Assembly (NCBI RefSeq): GCF_000739815.1 | Contig: NZ_BBJJ01000002.1 | Coordinates: 248,001 to 312,000, forward strand | DNA from: Paraburkholderia mimosarum LMG 23256 = NBRC 106338 | Lineage (GTDB): Bacteria > Pseudomonadota > Gammaproteobacteria > Burkholderiales > Burkholderiaceae | DNA length: 64,000 bases | Direction of reading: 5' to 3' | Part shown: one piece after another, positions 38,810-47,933 of the stretch | Position numbering within the stretch: the first letter of the stretch is position 1 | How the letters are laid out: every line of letters starts with the position of its first letter | Position numbers and translations under genes: made by a program | Notes under the pieces: generated by a model | Database searches by the model: none | Seen by the model: the letters and a program-made list of their open reading frames with translations, nothing else | What the model was told of the DNA's origin: nothing

Positions 38810-40549
38810 TCACGCCTGCGCCACTCTGCGCAGCGCCGCCTGCAGTTCCTCGGGCTCGTAAGCCGCCAGCACCTCGGCCACCGGCTTTTCGAGCGACTTG
38901 AGCTGCGAGCGCAGGATCTCCTGCTTCACCACGAGCAGCTGGCTCGGATGCATGGAAAACTCGGTGAGCCCCATCCCGAGCAGCAAGCGCGTGTACGACG
39001 GGTCGCCCGCCATCTCCCCGCACACCGAAACGGGCACGCCCGCGCGCTTCGCCTCGCGCAGCGTATGTGCGATCAGCTGCAGCACGGCAGGATGCAGCGG
39101 ATCGTAGAGATCGGCCACTGCGTTGTCGGCCCGGTCGATGGCGAGCGCGTACTGGATCAGGTCGTTGGTGCCGATCGAGAGGAAGTCGAGCCGGCGCAGG
39201 AACATCGGCAACGCGAGTGCCGCCGCCGGGATTTCGATCATCGCGCCAACCTGAATGTTGGGATCGTAGGCGAGGCCGGCGTCGTCGAGCTGGCGCTTCG
39301 CCTCGCGGATCAGGTCGAGCGTCTGGTCGATCTGCTGGGCGTGCGCGAGCATCGGGATCAGGATCTTGACCGAGCCGAACGCCGAGGCGCGCAGGATCGC
39401 GCGCAGCTGCGTGAGGAACATCTGCGGCTCGGAGAGGCTCCAGCGGATCGCGCGCAGCCCGAGCGCCGGATTCGCGGCGGTTTCGTAGCCGTCCCCGGCG
39501 CTCATGGAGTCGAGCGGCTTGTCGGCACCCACGTCGATCGTGCGGATCGTCACGGGCAGTCCGTTCATGAGCTCGACCGCGCGGCGGTAGGCGGCGAACT
39601 GTTCGTCCTCCTCCGGCAACTGGTCCTTGTGGTTCATGAACAGGAACTCGGTGCGAAAGAGGCCCACGCCCGTCGCGCCCGAGTCGAGCGCGGCCTGCGC
39701 GTCCTCGGGCAGCTCGATGTTCGCGTAGAGCTGGATCTTCGTGCCGCACAGCGTTTGCGTGGGCGAGAACTTCAGCCGCTGCAGCTTGCGCCGCTCGAGC
39801 GCCATCTCGCTTTGCCGGTAGGTGTACTCCTCCAGCACGATGGGAGCGGGATCGACGATCACGATGCCGTGGTCGCCATCGACGATGATGAGATCGTCCT
39901 GGCGGATCAGCGCGCTCGCCTGCTGCACGCCCACGGTCGCGGGAATGCCGAGGCTGCGCGCGACGATGGCCGTGTGCGAAGTGCGGCCGCCCAGATCGGT
40001 CACGAAGCCCTGGAAGGTTTGCCCCTTGAACTGCAGCATGTCGGCGGGCGCGATGTCGTGCGCGACGACGATCATCTCGTCACAGCCGCCGTGCAGCGCA
40101 GCGGGCGTCGCGCCCGCGAGCGCCTTCAGCACGCGTTCGACGACCTGCTCGATGTCGGCCTTGCGCTCGCGCAGGTATTCGTCCTCGACGTCGTCGAAGT
40201 GGCGCGAGAGGCGTTCGAGCTGTTCGGTAAGCGCCCACTCCACATTGAAGCGGCGCGTGCGGATGAGGTCGATGGTCTCCTGCACGAGCATCACGTCGTT
40301 CAGGATCATGAGGTGAACGCCGATGAACGCGCCCATTTCAGAGGGAGCGTCGGCGGCCAGGTCGGCGCGCAGCGTGTCGAGCTCGCGCTCGACGGACGCA
40401 AGCGCCGCGCGAAAGCGCACGATTTCCTCTTCGATCTGCGCGTGCTCGATGAGGTAATGGTCGACGTCGAGCGCAGCCGGGGCGATCAGATACGCGCGCC
40501 CGATGGCGATACCCCGTGAAACGGGAATTCCATGCAGCGTGAACGGCAC
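38810..40549 (-). CDS. ptsI: PTS enzyme I (PEP-protein phosphotransferase)
   Basis: It starts the general PTS by taking phosphate from PEP and passing it to HPr. The 579-residue protein has the phospho-His192 in LGGRTSHTAIVAR, GVGLFRTEFLFMN, the PEP-site FLSIGTNDLIQYALAIDR and VCGEMAGDP. I use the GTG at 40549, which has AGGAGG five bases upstream; the GTG at 40555 would overlap the Shine-Dalgarno sequence. It is separate from the EI module of the nag operon. A terminator-like hairpin lies between ptsH and this gene. Confidence 0.95.
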   Translation of the reverse strand: MPFTLHGIPVSRGIAIGRAYLIAPAALDVDHYLIEHAQIEEEIVRFRAALASVERELDTLRADLAADAPSEMGAFIGVHLMILNDVMLVQETIDLIRTRRFNVEWALTEQLERLSRHFDDVEDEYLRERKADIEQVVERVLKALAGATPAALHGGCDEMIVVAHDIAPADMLQFKGQTFQGFVTDLGGRTSHTAIVARSLGIPATVGVQQASALIRQDDLIIVDGDHGIVIVDPAPIVLEEYTYRQSEMALERRKLQRLKFSPTQTLCGTKIQLYANIELPEDAQAALDSGATGVGLFRTEFLFMNHKDQLPEEDEQFAAYRRAVELMNGLPVTIRTIDVGADKPLDSMSAGDGYETAANPALGLRAIRWSLSEPQMFLTQLRAILRASAFGSVKILIPMLAHAQQIDQTLDLIREAKRQLDDAGLAYDPNIQVGAMIEIPAAALALPMFLRRLDFLSIGTNDLIQYALAIDRADNAVADLYDPLHPAVLQLIAHTLREAKRAGVPVSVCGEMAGDPSYTRLLLGMGLTEFSMHPSQLLVVKQEILRSQLKSLEKPVAEVLAAYEPEELQAALRRVAQA

Positions 40550-40724
40550 GCGCACCTCCTCTGGTTATTTGATGCTGCGGCAACCCGCTGCAATGCGCTC
40601 TCTCAGACCCCGGTAATGATTATAAATTCCACGGCGGCCGATTGTGGTCATGCACACGTCTTCGCGCCTGACTGCGGCCATGTGCAGCAGGGCCCGCACG
40701 CGTTGCGAGGCTGGCGCTTCAAAT

Positions 40725-40752
40725 GCAAAACGCCGCGGCTGACCGCGGCGTT
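40725..40752 (-). terminator. Terminator-like hairpin after ptsH
   Basis: AACGCCGCGG and CCGCGGCGTT form a 10-bp stem with a 4-base loop; on the minus strand TTTT follows. It lies between ptsH and ptsI, so part of the transcripts may stop before ptsI. Confidence 0.7.
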
Positions 40753-40780
40753 CCGATGACGCGCTACGACTACGCGCCGT

Positions 40781-41050
40781 TCACTGACCTTCACCGAACT
40801 TGTCGGCGATCAGCTTGAGCAGCGCGCTCATGGCGTCGGCCTCGTCCGGGCCTTCGGTTTCGATCACCACCGTGCTGCCGATGCCGGCGGCCAGCATCAT
40901 GACCCCCATGATGCTCTTGGCGTTGATACGGCGGCCGTTGCGGCTCATCCAGATTTCCGACTGAAAGTTGCCTGCCAGCTGCGTCAGCTTCGCCGACGCC
41001 CGCGCATGCAGGCCGAGTTTGTTCACGATTGTCGTTTCTTGTTGCAGCAT
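40781..41050 (-). CDS. ptsH: Phosphocarrier protein HPr
   Basis: An 89-residue phosphocarrier linking enzyme I to EIIA proteins. The phospho-His15 is in NKLGLHARASA and Ser46 lies in NAKSIMGVMML, the site HPr kinase uses in species that have that enzyme. It follows a mannose-type EIIA gene by 96 bases on the minus strand. No sugar permease is nearby, which suggests a regulatory PTS. Confidence 0.97.
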   Translation of the reverse strand: MLQQETTIVNKLGLHARASAKLTQLAGNFQSEIWMSRNGRRINAKSIMGVMMLAAGIGSTVVIETEGPDEADAMSALLKLIADKFGEGQ

Positions 41051-41146
41051 GGTTCGATCGATCCGGACGCAGTGTATGGAAGTGGAGCTGGGTTCTTTCG
41101 GTTTGCCTTCTCGTGGGCAGCGTGGCTGCGTGGGCTCGCGCCGGAC

Positions 41147-41725
41147 TCAGGTGGTACCCGCGGGCCGGAGCACGCCGGCCGCAACGCCGCCGGTGTCACC
41201 CGGGCCACGCGCCGCGCTGGCTGCGGGGCTAACTGCCGTGCTCACTGCCTGGTTTGCGGTGCGGTCTGTGGCGGCAGCTACGGCCTCGGCACAGGGAGCA
41301 GGCGGACAGCCGCACGCCGCGTCGGCGGCAGCCGGCATGGTCGGCCCGATGGTCTGGACGCCCTTGCTCGCACCGGCCAGCGCCTTTTCGACGAGCGTAT
41401 CGAGCGGCGTTGCGCGGTAGCAGACGGCGCGCACCAGCATCGGCAGATTCACGCCGGCGAGCACGCGCACCTCGGGCACGGTGGCGAGACGCGCCGCGAT
41501 GTTCGAAGGCGTCGCGCCGAACATGTCGGTCAGCACGAGCGCGCCGTTCTCCTCGCGCAGTCGCTCGATCTCCGCATTCGCCTGCGCGACCACTTCCGCC
41601 GGGTCGCTGTCGGGGAGCACGTCGAGCGCGCCGATTCGCGCCGGACAACCGCCGTAGATATGCGCGATGCACTCCCGCAGCGCGGTGGCGAGCGGTGCGT
41701 GTGCGATGATCAGAATCCCTGCCAT
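41147..41725 (-). CDS. Mannose-type PTS EIIA component
   Basis: A 192-residue protein whose first 130 residues are the EIIA(Man) fold, with phospho-His9 in ILIIAHAPLA, then ALVLTDMFGATPSNIAARL and VLAGVNLPMLVRA. The rest is an Ala-rich low-complexity tail not expected in the family. No EIIB, EIIC or EIID of the mannose family is present, so it is probably a regulatory acceptor for phosphate from HPr. A possible -10 (TACAAT on the minus strand, 41949-41954) lies 224 bases upstream. Confidence 0.88.
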   Translation of the reverse strand: MAGILIIAHAPLATALRECIAHIYGGCPARIGALDVLPDSDPAEVVAQANAEIERLREENGALVLTDMFGATPSNIAARLATVPEVRVLAGVNLPMLVRAVCYRATPLDTLVEKALAGASKGVQTIGPTMPAAADAACGCPPAPCAEAVAAATDRTANQAVSTAVSPAASAARGPGDTGGVAAGVLRPAGTT

Positions 41726-42207
41726 GTCAGTACTCGCCGGGTCGCCCCGAGAGGACCGACACCCCTTTGCGGGGCAGCGACCGTAGGGCGCGTTGGGGAT
41801 GGTTCATATCAGCTTGACCGCAAGCGGCTCCTTTGATCCACTGGATCGCATCCAGCAGCGCCGACCCTGCCGCCAGCCGTGGGCTCGCAGGGTCGGAACA
41901 CGCGCCGTGGCGACGCCGTCCTGCCAGCCCGGAATTCAGGCTCGCGGCATTGTAGCAGGGTCATTTTCGCGCATGCGAGGCGGTTCTGCTCACGGCAGTC
42001 GCCTCGCAGTCGCCTCTGTGGCGCGCGGGCTCCGGGCGCCTCGGAGAACCCTTCGTGGTCCGAACCTGCCGCCCGCCAGCATGGGGCGCATCGAGCGCTG
42101 CCCCGGAAGGCGCCCACACCGGGCAGATGCCGCCATACACGCGGCATTCAAGCCCGAATACCAGGTACGCAGTTCAAATGCGCCTGCCCAGCCACCACCA
42201 GCCGGAC
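41726..42207. other. Intergenic region between gshB and the EIIA gene
   Basis: About 480 GC-rich bases. I find no ORF with family features. A candidate -10 for the EIIA gene (TACAAT, minus strand, 41949-41954) is the only signal, with a weak -35. Confidence 0.4.
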
Positions 42208-43161
42208 TCAGGCCGCCGCGCGCTCCAGCGCGTCGATGAACATGGCGGCCACGTCGAAGCCGGTCTGCTCCATGATTTCGCGAAAGCACGTCGGGCTCGT
42301 GACATTGACCTCGGTGAGCCAGTCGCCAATCGCATCGAGCCCAACGAGCAGCAGGCCCCGCGCCGCCAGCGCCGGCCCGAGCGCTCTCGCGATTTCCATG
42401 TCGCGCGCGGTGAGCGGTTGCGCGACGCCGAGGCCGCCGGCGGCCAGGTTGCCGCGCACCTCGTTGCCTTGCGGAATGCGCGCGAGCGAATACGGCACCG
42501 GCTCGCCGCCGATCAGCAGAATGCGCTTGTCGCCGGCCTTGATCTCGGGGATGAACTTCTGCGCCATCACGCTGCGTGTGCCGTCGTGGCTCAGCATTTC
42601 GATGATCGAGCCGAGGTTCATGCCGTCCGCCTTCACGCGGAACACACCCATGCCGCCCATGCCGTCGAGCGGCTTGAGGATCACGTCCTGGTGCTCCTCA
42701 TGGAACTTGCGCAGACGCGCGGCGCTGCGCGTGACGAGCGTGGGCGCGACGAACTGCGGAAATTCGCCGATGGCGAGCTTTTCCGAATGGTCGCGAATCG
42801 ACTGCGGCTTGTTGAAGATCTTCGCGCCCGCGCGCTCGGCGATCTCCAGCAGCCACGTGGACGTCACATACTCCATGTCGAAGGGCGGATCCTTGCGCAT
42901 GACGACGGCGTCGAAGCCGGTGAGCGCGCGCGCATCTGGCGTGTCGTCGAACCACGTTGCGCGATGCAGGTCCGCCGTATCGCCGACGATCGTGAAGCGC
43001 CGCACATCGGCTTCGACCCGGCCGTTCACCCAGGCGAGGTGCTGCGGCTCGCACGCAAAGAGCGTGTGGCCGCGCTTCGCGGCCTCGGCCATCATCGCGT
43101 AGGTCGAGTCCTTGTAGATCTTGAACCGCTCGAGCGGATCGGCGATGAAAAGAATGTCCAT
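42208..43161 (-). CDS. gshB: Glutathione synthetase
   Basis: An ATP-grasp ligase that adds glycine to gamma-glutamylcysteine. The 317-residue protein contains VMRKDPPFDMEYVTSTWLLE, LKPLDGMGGMGVFRV (ATP-binding loop), IPEIKAGDKRILLIGGEPV and LLVGLDAIGDWLTEVNVTSPT, all typical of proteobacterial GshB. It follows gshA by 111 bases on the same strand, so the two steps of glutathione synthesis are encoded together. Confidence 0.97.
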   Translation of the reverse strand: MDILFIADPLERFKIYKDSTYAMMAEAAKRGHTLFACEPQHLAWVNGRVEADVRRFTIVGDTADLHRATWFDDTPDARALTGFDAVVMRKDPPFDMEYVTSTWLLEIAERAGAKIFNKPQSIRDHSEKLAIGEFPQFVAPTLVTRSAARLRKFHEEHQDVILKPLDGMGGMGVFRVKADGMNLGSIIEMLSHDGTRSVMAQKFIPEIKAGDKRILLIGGEPVPYSLARIPQGNEVRGNLAAGGLGVAQPLTARDMEIARALGPALAARGLLLVGLDAIGDWLTEVNVTSPTCFREIMEQTGFDVAAMFIDALERAAA

Positions 43162-43272
43162 ATCGTCCCTGCCTTGTCCCTGTCGTGTCCCCGCGTCCTT
43201 GCGGGTGTCATGACGGCAGCGCCCGCACGGTGGCGGGCGCTGCGTTCAATTGTGCGAATGATGACGGCCGGA

Positions 43273-44562
43273 TCAGACCTGGATCGCCTCGGGATCGGTC
43301 TTCTCCAGCTCGACCGAAGCCGCCAGCAAACCGAGTCGCGCCACCACGCCGTACATGTAGAAGCGGTTCGGCGGCGCCGCACCGGCCTTGGCCCGCGTGT
43401 CGGGCAGCGCCGTGTGCTCGAAGCCGAGCGGCACGAAGTGCATGCCCGGCGCGTTCAGGTTCTGGTCGCGCTCGCGGCTGCCGTGCGCGCGGTAGAAGCC
43501 GCCCACCACGTAACGGTCGATCATGTAGACGACCGGCTCGGCCACTTCGTCGCCGATGTGCTCGAACGTGTAGACGCCTTCCTGCACGATCACGTCGCGC
43601 ACCTCGAGCCCGTCCTTCGTGGCCGACATCTTCGCACGTTCGCGCTTCGTGAGTGCGGCGACCTCGGAGGCGTCGTGCACGGTCATCACGCCGCGGCCGT
43701 CCGTGCCGGCATCCGACTTGATGACGACATAGGGCTTTTCGGTGATGCCGTACTCGCGGTACTTCTTCGCGATCTTCTTGAGCACGACGTCGATGGCGGC
43801 GGCGAGCGGCTCCTCGCCCGTGCGCGCCTCGAAGTCCACGCCTTCCACGTGCGCGAAGTACGGGTTGATCATCCACGGGTCCACGCCCACCATCTTCGCG
43901 AACTTCTTCGCCACGTCGTCATAGCAGGAGAAGTGCGTGGACTTGCGGCGCACCGCCCAGCCCGCGTGCAGCGGCGGCAGCAGGTATTGTTCGTGGAGAT
44001 TCTCGAGCACCGGCGGAATGCCGCCCGAAAGATCGTTGTTCAGCAGGATCGAGCACGGATCGAAGTTTTTCAGACCCAGGCGGCGCTGCGAACGCTCGAG
44101 CGGCTCGAGCACGATTTTCTGGCCGTCCGCCAGCGAAATCGTCACCGGCCCGGCGATGCTCTCGTCGAACGTGCCGAAGCGCACGTTCAATCCCGCCTGG
44201 CGCATGATCGTGGCGAGACGCGCGACGTTCTCCAGATAGAACGCGTTGCGCGTGTGCATTTCCGGAATCACGAGCAGGTTCTTGGCGTCCGGGCAGATCT
44301 TTTCGATGGCCGCCATGGCCGCCTGCACGGCGAGCGGCAGCACCTCCTGCGGCAGGCAGTGGAAGGCGCCGGGAAAGAGGTTGGTATCGACCGGCGCGAG
44401 CTTGAAGCCGGCGTTGCGCAGGTCCACCGAGCAGTAGAACGGCGGCGTGTGCTCCTGCCATTCGAGGCGGAACCAGCGCTCGATGGCCGGCGTCGCATCG
44501 AGGATGCGCTGCTCCAGTTCGAGGAGCGGGCCGTTCAACGCCGTAACCAGATGCGGGACCAT
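43273..44562 (-). CDS. gshA: Glutamate-cysteine ligase (betaproteobacterial type)
   Basis: A 429-residue enzyme that makes gamma-glutamylcysteine. It is not like the E. coli GshA but belongs to the form found in betaproteobacteria and Acidithiobacillus. Visible blocks are FYCSVDLRNAGFKLAPVDTN, LFPGAFHCLP, YVVIKSDAGTDGRGVMTVHD (a nucleotide-binding loop) and YMIDRYVVGGFYRAHGSRE. It begins with ATG at 44562 and is followed by gshB. Confidence 0.95.
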   Translation of the reverse strand: MVPHLVTALNGPLLELEQRILDATPAIERWFRLEWQEHTPPFYCSVDLRNAGFKLAPVDTNLFPGAFHCLPQEVLPLAVQAAMAAIEKICPDAKNLLVIPEMHTRNAFYLENVARLATIMRQAGLNVRFGTFDESIAGPVTISLADGQKIVLEPLERSQRRLGLKNFDPCSILLNNDLSGGIPPVLENLHEQYLLPPLHAGWAVRRKSTHFSCYDDVAKKFAKMVGVDPWMINPYFAHVEGVDFEARTGEEPLAAAIDVVLKKIAKKYREYGITEKPYVVIKSDAGTDGRGVMTVHDASEVAALTKRERAKMSATKDGLEVRDVIVQEGVYTFEHIGDEVAEPVVYMIDRYVVGGFYRAHGSRERDQNLNAPGMHFVPLGFEHTALPDTRAKAGAAPPNRFYMYGVVARLGLLAASVELEKTDPEAIQV

Positions 44563-44877
44563 AAGGGGTGACTCGCGGACGAAATGCTTGAATTGTTGGG
44601 AAACCGGTCGCGTATCTGGGGACGATTACATCAGATGCAAGACGGGCTGCCCTCGTGAATCCCTCGCGAGTCCCCTGAAACACCAAGGTCGCTCGATCCA
44701 GCCGGGCCCAAAGCGGCCCACTCGGGAATCCACGCCGGATATCCATTCTGGACCGCCTGCCGCACCCAGCGCAATTGGGCACACGACTTGAAGGGGCACT
44801 ATGCCAACGCGCGAGCGGGACGCTTATTCCCGCCCGGATCCATCGGCGGCAGCAAAGGCCACACCCGGCGCGGGAGC
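44563..44877. other. Intergenic region between gshA and amtB
   Basis: About 315 bases between the 5' end of gshA and the terminator of amtB. It should contain the gshA promoter, but no clear hexamers, repeats or ORFs are seen. Confidence 0.4.
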
Positions 44878-44914
44878 CCAAAAAAGAAAAAGGGCCCGCC
44901 AAGACGGCGGGCCC
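44878..44914 (-). terminator. Terminator of glnK-amtB
   Basis: On the minus strand a 9-bp stem (GGGCCCGCC/GGCGGGCCC, 5-base loop) is followed by a long T-rich run, 64 bases past the amtB stop. Confidence 0.92.
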
Positions 44915-44977
44915 AGGTCGCTGCTACTTGCTCCCCTACTGGCTCAAACGAGCTTCAATGCATGCTGAGCGGCTTGC

Positions 44978-46495
44978 TTACTCCACGCGCTCGCCATGCA
45001 GGATCACATCGAGACCTTCGCGCTCTTCTTCTTCCGTGACGCGCAGGCCCATGACCATGTCGATCACCTTCAGGAGGATGAAGCTCACCACGCCGCTGTA
45101 GATGAGGGTCGTGAGCACACCCTTGGCTTGCAGGATGAGGCTGCCATCCGCGCCGCCGATATCCTTCACCGCGAACACGCCGGTCAGGAGCGCGCCGATG
45201 ATGCCGCCGATGCCGTGCACGCCGAACGCGTCGAGCGAGTCGTCGTAGTTGAACTTGTGCTTGAGCCACGTGGCCGACCAGAAGCAGACCACGCCCGCCA
45301 CCACACCGATCACGAGCGAGCCCAGCACGCCGACGAAGCCCGATGCCGGCGTAATGGCCACGAGACCCGCCACGGCGCCCGAAGCGATGCCGAGCACCGA
45401 CGGCTTGCCCTTGGCGATCCACTCCGCGAACATCCAGCCGAGCGCCGCGCAGGCGGTGGCGATTTGCGTCGTGAGCATCGCGAAGCCGGCACGGCCGTCA
45501 GCCGCGACTGCCGAACCCGCGTTGAAGCCGAACCAGCCCACCCACAGCATGGCCGCACCCATCAGCGTGAGCGTGAGGTTGTGCGGGGCCATCACTTCGC
45601 GGCCGTAGCCAACCCGCTTGCCGAGCACGAGGCAGCACACCAGACCCGCGATACCGGCGTTGATGTGCACGACCGTGCCGCCCGCGAAGTCGAGGATGCC
45701 GGCGCTGGCGAGCCAGCCCGTCGGTTCCCAGACCATGTGAGCGATCGGCGAGTAGACGATGATCGACCACAGCGACATGAACACGAGCATCGCCGAGAAC
45801 TTCATGCGGTCGGCGAACGCGCCGGTGATGAGCGCCGGCGTGATGATCGCGAACGTCATCTGATAGACGAAGTACACCGTCTCGGGGATGGTCGGCGCGA
45901 GGTGGCTCACGGTGAGCGTCGTCGCCTTGTCGCCCTTGATGTAGTTCATGCCCTCAAGGAAGATGCGCGAGAAGCCGCCGATGAACGAACCGCCCGGCGT
46001 GAACGCGATGGAGTAGCCCACCACCGTCCAGATCACCGTGACGACGCAGGTGATCGCGAAGCTCTGCATGAGCGTCGCGAGCACGTTCTTCTTGCGGACC
46101 ATGCCGCCGTAGAAGAGCGCGAGGCCCGGGATCGTCATGAACAGCACGAGCGCGGTGGAGGTCAGCATCCACGCGGTGTCGCCCGAGTTGATCTTCGACG
46201 AATCGAGCGAGAACGGCGCGGTCGGCGCGGCGGGTGCGGCTGCGGCGGCAGCCGATGCGTCGGCCGGGGCGCTCGCGGCGGCGGCCGGAGCCGATGCGGC
46301 GTCGGCCGCGGGTGCCGATGCGGGTGCCGCGGCCGGTGCCGAAGCGGGAGCCGCGGCGGACGCGTCAGGCGCCGAAGCGGTGGCCGCAGGCGCGGAGGCC
46401 GCGGCCGGTGCCGATGCGTCGTCCGCCAGCGCGGTGCCGACGCCGGCGGCCAGCAGCGAGCCGGCCATCAGCAAGGACATGATGTGTTTGCGCAT
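44978..46495 (-). CDS. amtB: Ammonium transporter
   Basis: A 505-residue Amt/Rh channel in the inner membrane. A signal peptide (residues 1-24) is followed by an unusual Ala/Ser/Pro-rich periplasmic stretch (about 26-92). The first helix starts at AWMLTSTALVLFMTIPGLALFYGGMVRKKN. Conserved segments are FGGGxx-like DFAGGTVVHINAGIAGL with a pore His, WVGWFGFNAGSAV and FGVHGIGGIIGALLTG with another pore His. It is 37 bases downstream of glnK, whose product gates it under nitrogen sufficiency. Confidence 0.95.
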   Translation of the reverse strand: MRKHIMSLLMAGSLLAAGVGTALADDASAPAAASAPAATASAPDASAAAPASAPAAAPASAPAADAASAPAAAASAPADASAAAAAAPAAPTAPFSLDSSKINSGDTAWMLTSTALVLFMTIPGLALFYGGMVRKKNVLATLMQSFAITCVVTVIWTVVGYSIAFTPGGSFIGGFSRIFLEGMNYIKGDKATTLTVSHLAPTIPETVYFVYQMTFAIITPALITGAFADRMKFSAMLVFMSLWSIIVYSPIAHMVWEPTGWLASAGILDFAGGTVVHINAGIAGLVCCLVLGKRVGYGREVMAPHNLTLTLMGAAMLWVGWFGFNAGSAVAADGRAGFAMLTTQIATACAALGWMFAEWIAKGKPSVLGIASGAVAGLVAITPASGFVGVLGSLVIGVVAGVVCFWSATWLKHKFNYDDSLDAFGVHGIGGIIGALLTGVFAVKDIGGADGSLILQAKGVLTTLIYSGVVSFILLKVIDMVMGLRVTEEEEREGLDVILHGERVE

Positions 46496-46532
46496 CTTGG
46501 TTTCCTCTTGTCTCTCTGGTCTCGTATTTCCG

Positions 46533-47394
<862 letters not shown>

Positions 47395-47652
47395 ATGAAG
47401 CAACCCAACGACGTATTCAATGATCTGCAGGCACGCGTGAGCGACCTGTTCAAGAACTCGCCCGCGCGCGATGTCGAACGCAATGTGCGTGCAATGTTGT
47501 CGCAAGGCTTTTCGAAGCTGGACCTCGTCACGCGCGAGGAATTCGACGCACAAACGCAGGTGCTCGTGCGCACGCGCCAGCGCCTCGAAGAACTCGAGCG
47601 CCGCGTAGCCGAACTCGAGCAGAAACTGCCGGTGACTAGCCAGTCCTCCTGA
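47395..47652 (+). CDS. ubiK: Ubiquinone biosynthesis accessory factor UbiK (BMFP family)
   Basis: An 85-residue coiled-coil protein of the YqiC/BMFP family that assists ubiquinone synthesis under aerobic conditions by binding UbiJ and lipids. It has an amphipathic N-terminus (FNDLQARVSDLFKNSP), LDLVTREEFDAQTQVLVRT and a C-terminal heptad-rich helix (LEELERRVAELEQKL). AAGGGG precedes the ATG at 47395. It is followed by comM in the same direction. Confidence 0.92.
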   Translation: MKQPNDVFNDLQARVSDLFKNSPARDVERNVRAMLSQGFSKLDLVTREEFDAQTQVLVRTRQRLEELERRVAELEQKLPVTSQSS

Positions 47653-47706
47653 TCATTTCCTCGCGCACCTTCATGTTCCATGAAGTGCGCAGTCGAGGGC
47701 GGCCAC

Positions 47707-47742
47707 TGCGGTCGTAACCGCGGTGGTAACTGCGGTGGTAAC
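47707..47742 (+). repeat. 12-bp tandem repeat, three copies
   Basis: TGCGGTCGTAAC, CGCGGTGGTAAC and TGCGGTGGTAAC follow one another directly, 55 bases after ubiK. They differ by one or two bases. Confidence 0.75.
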
Positions 47743-47850
47743 TGCGGCACCGCACCGCAAGCGATCCGTACGCGAAACGCAATCGAACCGTAAAGGGGCA
47801 TGGGCCTCACCCGCCTGGCGCATGCATGGCGCGCGCGTACCGCCTGCGAA

Positions 47851-47894
47851 ACGGGTACGAAGCGGGTACGAAGTGGCTGCGAAGTGGCTGCAAA
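47851..47894 (+). repeat. 11-bp tandem repeat, four copies
   Basis: ACGGGTACGAA, GCGGGTACGAA, GTGGCTGCGAA and GTGGCTGCAAA are contiguous, 39 bases upstream of comM. The array may vary in copy number between strains. Confidence 0.75.
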
Positions 47895-47933
47895 GCTGCC
47901 CCAGTCCTGCATGCGTCCTTTCCGGAGAATCCC

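Noticed and set aside
41809..42147. A 112-codon minus-strand frame between gshB and the EIIA gene
   Set aside because: Arg/Ala/Gly-rich composition, no ribosome-binding site, no motif; it would also contain the candidate EIIA promoter.
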